Positions 60,687 to 64,000 of a stretch of DNA of 64,000 nt are shown here, one piece after another. Made by a program: the position numbers and the translations under genes. The DNA comes from an uncultured Blautia sp. (lineage in GTDB: Bacteria; Bacillota; Clostridia; Lachnospirales; Lachnospiraceae), in assembly GCA_934364795.1 (NCBI GenBank), contig CAKRMK010000009.1:27158-91157 (forward strand), written 5' to 3'. The number at the start of each line of letters is the position of its first letter. Within the stretch, counting starts at the first letter, position 1. Below the pieces are notes generated by a model. That model searched no databases and was not told the DNA's origin. It saw nothing but the letters and a program-made list of their open reading frames with translations.

Positions 60687-61238
60687 ATGAAGTTTATGAA
60701 ATATATGTTTGCTTCTGACATCCACGGTTCTGCATATTACTGCAGGAAAATGCTGGATGCTTTTGAAAAAGAAGGGGCAGAGCGCCTGGTGCTGCTGGGC
60801 GATCTGCTTTATCATGGTCCCCGTAATGATCTGCCAAAGGAATATGCACCTAAACAGGTAATTCCTATGCTTAACGCAATGAAGGACAAGATTTATGCAG
60901 TCAGAGGAAACTGCGAGGCAGAGGTAGACCAGATGGTACTGGATTTTCCGGTTATGGCAGATTACTGCATTCTGGTTATTGATGGAAAGACTTTGTACGC
61001 CACCCACGGACATGTCTATAATCAGAACAACCTTCCACCTTTATGTCAGGGAGATGTTTTGATCCACGGACATACTCATGTGCTGAAAGCAGAGCAGATG
61101 GATGGCTATATCCTTTTGAATCCTGGTTCCGTATCTATTCCAAAAGAAGGAAATCCTCCTACTTATGCAGTACTTGAGGATGGTGTTTTTTCCATCAAGG
61201 ATTTTGACGGAAATGTTGTAAAGAGTATTACACTTTAA
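60687..61238 (+). CDS. yfcE: YfcE-family metallophosphodiesterase
   Basis: A 183-residue calcineurin-like phosphoesterase. Metal ligands are in FASDIHGSAYY, LLGDLLYHGPR, AVRGNCEAEVD, YATHGH and IHGHTHV. YfcE hydrolyses artificial phosphodiesters; the natural substrate is unknown. Met 60687 has a moderate ribosome binding site (AGGAGAAATG) and the Met at 60696 is an alternative. A different MPE-family gene lies at 63059. Confidence 0.87.
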   Translation: MKFMKYMFASDIHGSAYYCRKMLDAFEKEGAERLVLLGDLLYHGPRNDLPKEYAPKQVIPMLNAMKDKIYAVRGNCEAEVDQMVLDFPVMADYCILVIDGKTLYATHGHVYNQNNLPPLCQGDVLIHGHTHVLKAEQMDGYILLNPGSVSIPKEGNPPTYAVLEDGVFSIKDFDGNVVKSITL

Positions 61239-61296
61239 ATAAATCATCCTGCAAGAAAGTATGTTTGAAAAAGGCAGAGAAGGGAAAATACTGTAA

Positions 61297-62481
61297 ATGA
61301 GTATGGAAAAATTTGAACTGATCGCACCCTGCCACTTCGGGCTGGAAGCGGTTTTGAAACGGGAAATACTGGATCTTGGCTATGAGATCAGCAAGGTGGA
61401 GGATGGCAAGGTTACATTTTTTGCAGATGCACAGGGAATTGCAGATGCAAATGTTTTTCTTCGCACCACAGAGCGTATTTTGCTGAAGGTGGCAGATGTG
61501 AAGGCTGAAACTTTTGATGAGCTTTTTGAGGCCACCAAAGCGCTTCCGTGGGAGCGTTACATTCCACAGGACGGCAAGTTCTGGGTGGCAAAGGCCAATT
61601 CTGTAAAGAGCAAGCTGTTCAGCCCGTCAGATATCCAGTCTATTATGAAAAAAGCCATTGTAGAGCGTCTTAAGGGCGTTTACAACGTATCCTGGTTTCC
61701 AGAGGACGGCGCAAGCTTTCCTATCCGTGTTGCATTTATGAAAGATGTGGCAACCATTGGAATTGATACTTCAGGTGTGTCTCTTCACAAGAGAGGCTAT
61801 CGTCAGATGACTGTGAAAGCTCCCATTACAGAGACGCTTGCCAGTGCTCTTATTATGCTCACTCCCTGGAAAAAGGACAGAAGCCTTGTAGATCCGTTCT
61901 GCGGCAGCGGTACCTTTCCAATTGAGGCAGCTATGATGGCAGCAGATATTGCGCCTGGTATGAACCGTTCCTTCCTTGCAGAGGACTGGAAGCATGTTGT
62001 GCCAAGACGTTGCTGGTACAATGCCATAGAAGAGGCACAGGACAGAGTTAATCTGAAAATTGAGACGGATATCCAGGGGTATGATATTGATGCAGAAGCG
62101 CTTAAAGCAGCCCGTGCAAATGCCAAAATGGCAGGCGTCGATGGCCTTATCCATTTTCAGCAGCGTCCGGTGAAGGAGCTTCATCATCCAAAGCCCTATG
62201 GATTTATTATCACGAATCCGCCCTATGGAGAACGTCTGGAAGAAAAAGCAGCTTTGCCACAGTTATATCGTGAAATCGGGGAAAGCTACCGTGGACTTGA
62301 TAAGTGGTCCATGTATCTTATCACTTCTTATGATAAGGCAGAAAATGATATTGGCCGAAAAGCAGATAAAAACCGTAAAATTTATAATGGAATGTTGAAA
62401 ACATATTTCTACCAGTTCCTTGGCCCCAAGCCGCCCAGACGGAATCAGGCACAGGATAAGAAAGAAGGCACAGCAGAATGA
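61297..62481 (+). CDS. THUMP-domain rRNA (guanine-N2) methyltransferase, RlmL/YpsC type
   Basis: A 394-residue class I methyltransferase. Residues 1-160 hold a ferredoxin-like part and the THUMP RNA-binding domain, then KAPITETLASALIMLTPWKK, the SAM motif DPFCGSGTFPIEAAMMA, and catalytic FIITNPPYGERL (NPPY). It methylates a guanine in 23S rRNA in characterised relatives. It is the first gene of an operon with the XTP pyrophosphatase, whose start overlaps its stop codon (ATGA). Confidence 0.9.
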   Translation: MSMEKFELIAPCHFGLEAVLKREILDLGYEISKVEDGKVTFFADAQGIADANVFLRTTERILLKVADVKAETFDELFEATKALPWERYIPQDGKFWVAKANSVKSKLFSPSDIQSIMKKAIVERLKGVYNVSWFPEDGASFPIRVAFMKDVATIGIDTSGVSLHKRGYRQMTVKAPITETLASALIMLTPWKKDRSLVDPFCGSGTFPIEAAMMAADIAPGMNRSFLAEDWKHVVPRRCWYNAIEEAQDRVNLKIETDIQGYDIDAEALKAARANAKMAGVDGLIHFQQRPVKELHHPKPYGFIITNPPYGERLEEKAALPQLYREIGESYRGLDKWSMYLITSYDKAENDIGRKADKNRKIYNGMLKTYFYQFLGPKPPRRNQAQDKKEGTAE

Positions 62482-63062
62482 AAAAAATTATTTTTGCAAC
62501 AGGAAATGCAGATAAAATGAAAGAAATCCGCGAGATCCTTTCAGATCTGGATGCACAGGTGTTATCTATGAAGGAAGCCGGAATCCAGGCAGATATTGTG
62601 GAAGATGGCAAAACTTTCGAAGAAAATGCAATTATTAAAGCAACTGCCATCAGCAAGCTTACCGGAGAAATCGTTCTGGCAGATGATTCCGGACTTGAAA
62701 TTGATTATCTGAATAAAGAGCCAGGTGTTTATTCTGCGCGCTATATGGGAGAGCATACAGATTATCATACCAAGAACGCCAATCTGATCCAGAGACTCTC
62801 AGGTGTGCCGGATGAAAAAAGAACTGCACGTTTTGTATGTGCAATTGCGGCAGCTTTTCCTGATGGAAGAGTAAAAACTGTAAGAGGCACCATGGAGGGA
62901 CGAATCGGATACGAGGAAAAAGGTGCAAATGGCTTCGGATATGACCCTATTTTTTATCTGCCGGAGTATGGCTGCACTTCCGCAGAGCTTTCCATGGAAG
63001 AGAAAAATAAAATCAGCCACAGGGGAAAAGCTCTTCAGGCAATAAGGGAAGAACTGCAATGA
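62478..63062 (+). CDS. rdgB: XTP/dITP pyrophosphatase (RdgB/HAM1 family)
   Basis: Removes non-canonical purine nucleotides (ITP, XTP, dITP) by hydrolysis to the monophosphate. The 194 residues begin with the signature IIFATGNADKMKEIREIL and include VLADDSGLEIDYL, GVYSARYMGE, GANGFGYDPIFYLPEYGCTS and the C-terminal NKISHRGKAL. Its start overlaps the methyltransferase stop (ATGA) and its stop overlaps the next start, so all three are coupled. Confidence 0.94.
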   Translation: MKKIIFATGNADKMKEIREILSDLDAQVLSMKEAGIQADIVEDGKTFEENAIIKATAISKLTGEIVLADDSGLEIDYLNKEPGVYSARYMGEHTDYHTKNANLIQRLSGVPDEKRTARFVCAIAAAFPDGRVKTVRGTMEGRIGYEEKGANGFGYDPIFYLPEYGCTSAELSMEEKNKISHRGKALQAIREELQ

Positions 63063-63538
63063 AAATACTGGTAGTCAGTGACACTCACGGAAGAGACGAA
63101 AGGCTGGAAGCGGCAGTGGAGTTGGAGCAGCCCTTTGATTATCTGATCCACTGCGGAGATGTGGAGGGCAGGGAGTTTTTTATTGAAGCTCTGGCAGACT
63201 GCCCATGTACCATTGTTGCCGGAAATAATGATTTTTTCAGTGATCTTCCAAGAGAAGAGGAAATTGTGCTGGAGGGACACAAAATTATGGTGACCCACGG
63301 TCATAATTACGGCGTTTCTATGGATCTTTACGGGATTTCCGAAGAAGCTGCGGCAAGAGAATGTGAAATTGTATTTTTCGGACACACCCACAAACCTGTT
63401 ATTGAGAAGAAAAACGGGGTGCTGGTGATCAATCCGGGAAGTCTTTCTTTTCCAAGACAGGAAGGGCGCAGACCCAGCTATGTGGTAATGGAATTGCACG
63501 AAGGAGAAGAACCGGAGGCTGAGATTCGATATCTGTAA
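63059..63538 (+). CDS. YfcE/MJ0936-type metallophosphoesterase
   Basis: A 159-residue phosphodiesterase with metal ligands in VVSDTHGRDERL, IHCGDVEG, VAGNNDFF, VTHGHNYG and FFGHTHKPV. It overlaps the rdgB stop by ATGA, an arrangement conserved in Lachnospiraceae and other Clostridia. Substrate unknown. Last gene of the operon; the structured element at 63600 follows. Confidence 0.9.
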   Translation: MKILVVSDTHGRDERLEAAVELEQPFDYLIHCGDVEGREFFIEALADCPCTIVAGNNDFFSDLPREEEIVLEGHKIMVTHGHNYGVSMDLYGISEEAAARECEIVFFGHTHKPVIEKKNGVLVINPGSLSFPRQEGRRPSYVVMELHEGEEPEAEIRYL

Positions 63539-63599
63539 ATGACAGAATATGTGTAAAAATATATTCGGCAAATAATAATGTACCGATTGTAGAAATAAA

Positions 63600-63694
63600 A
63601 ATCTTGTGGGACAGGATTACACTGCGGCGCAATGGCAGATGTGGCCAGAGGCGATTTGTCGCAGGAGGAAAATCCTGTAAAGCAAGATTTTTTT
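63600..63694 (+). ncRNA. Candidate structured RNA element, copy C, ending in a T run
   Basis: AATCTTG (63600-63606) closes with CAAGATT (63683-63689), which runs into seven T, so this copy ends like an intrinsic terminator. Inside are CAG/CTG around GATTACA, ACTGCGGCG, GGCAGATGT, GCC-AGA-GGC, and CAGGA-GGAAAA-TCCTG. It lies after the phosphodiesterase and before the tRNA-Pro promoter. Confidence 0.5.
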
Positions 63695-63852
63695 CTTACC
63701 CGTTTTAAATAAAAAAATTTCCTGGAATTAAAAAAATATGGGGGAAAATAGAAAAATACTGACTGAGCAAGTGCTACAAACCCTGATTTTATGCGGGTTT
63801 CAGGGAATTTTATCTTTTTTTGAAAAAAATAAAAAAATTGCAAAAAAAAGTG

Positions 63853-63881
63853 TTGACAAATGATAGGCCTTATAATATAAT
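63853..63881 (+). promoter_or_regulatory. Promoter of tRNA-Pro
   Basis: TTGACA (63853-63858), 17-bp spacer, TATAAT (63876-63881), with the same A-rich upstream tract as the tRNA-Arg promoter. Confidence 0.82.
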
Positions 63882-63962
63882 AAGTCTTGCCTTGAGCGAG
63901 AGAAAACAAATTCTTGAGAGAAACAAGGAATGACAACTTCATAGAAATGATGTTGTAAACAT

Positions 63963-64000
63963 CGGGGTGTGGCTCAGTTTGGCTAGAGCGCCTGGTTTGG
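63963..64000 (+). tRNA. tRNA-Pro (anticodon TGG), cut by the window edge
   Basis: Acceptor 5' strand CGGGGTG, D arm GCTC/GAGC, anticodon 5' stem CCTGG and the loop start TTTGG are visible. The anticodon TGG occupies 63998-64000. The 3' half lies outside the window. Confidence 0.85.

Overview
The window looks like the chromosome of a gut-type Firmicute of the family Lachnospiraceae, most likely close to Blautia. This is an inference from gene content (long-form PurC, ZTP-riboswitch-controlled Fhs, tandem FeoA genes with FeoB, DUF2325/DUF3793 proteins, fused rhodanese-TtcA), strong AGGAGG-type ribosome binding sites, moderately AT-rich DNA, and abundant short palindromic intergenic repeats. No 16S gene or other species-level marker is present.

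Positions 1-15.7 kb form an iron-homeostasis island: a partial membrane protein, tRNA-Arg, a MacB-type ABC exporter behind a perfect Fur box, NAD-malic enzyme and an S66 peptidase, then feoA-feoA-feoB, a Fur-family repressor, a DtxR-type repressor, a ferrosome-like pair (small FezA-like membrane protein plus a P1B ATPase), and a DUF2325-DUF3793-flavodoxin operon. Six TTAG-N6-CTAA palindromes, the core of a DtxR/IdeR box, lie upstream of the exporter, feoA, feoB and the DUF2325 operon. They connect the island as one regulon.

Positions 15.8-31 kb hold carbohydrate genes. These are an AGE-family sugar epimerase/isomerase, a LURP-one-like protein, and a minus-strand operon of GPH symporter, six-hairpin glycosidase (frameshifted at an A8 run), HPr-like protein without the active His, and a domain-swapped GH3 glycosidase. 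A divergent AraC regulator with a premature stop faces that operon. A second AraC regulator precedes DUF4867, a fucose/arabinose-type isomerase and a xylulokinase-type kinase.

Positions 31-40 kb are housekeeping genes: purC, fhs with a ZTP riboswitch and terminator, DUF1700, rhodanese-TtcA, a sodium-pump decarboxylase beta subunit with a 39-residue gamma-like partner and a structured leader, a decayed surface protein and threonine aldolase. Positions 40-45 kb hold an arabinose locus (araR, araA, araB). Positions 45-51.3 kb hold an MBOAT/DHHW polysaccharide acyltransferase pair and two exported proteins.

Positions 51.4-60.1 kb are an AT-rich accessory stretch: a frameshifted protein kinase with its membrane partner, small membrane proteins, an XRE regulator, a three-part Phd/DUF1413-like protein, a coiled-coil protein and a Sel1-repeat protein. 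It also has direct-repeat arrays and an 80-bp element present twice. The last 4 kb return to conserved genes (rhodanese, two phosphodiesterases, an rRNA methyltransferase, an XTP pyrophosphatase) and the window ends inside tRNA-Pro.

Several repeat families are dispersed through the intergenic spaces. They include a MITE-like family with TTAGAGCRTG ends and a roughly 95-nt element found three times with compensating stems, which may be an undescribed structured RNA.
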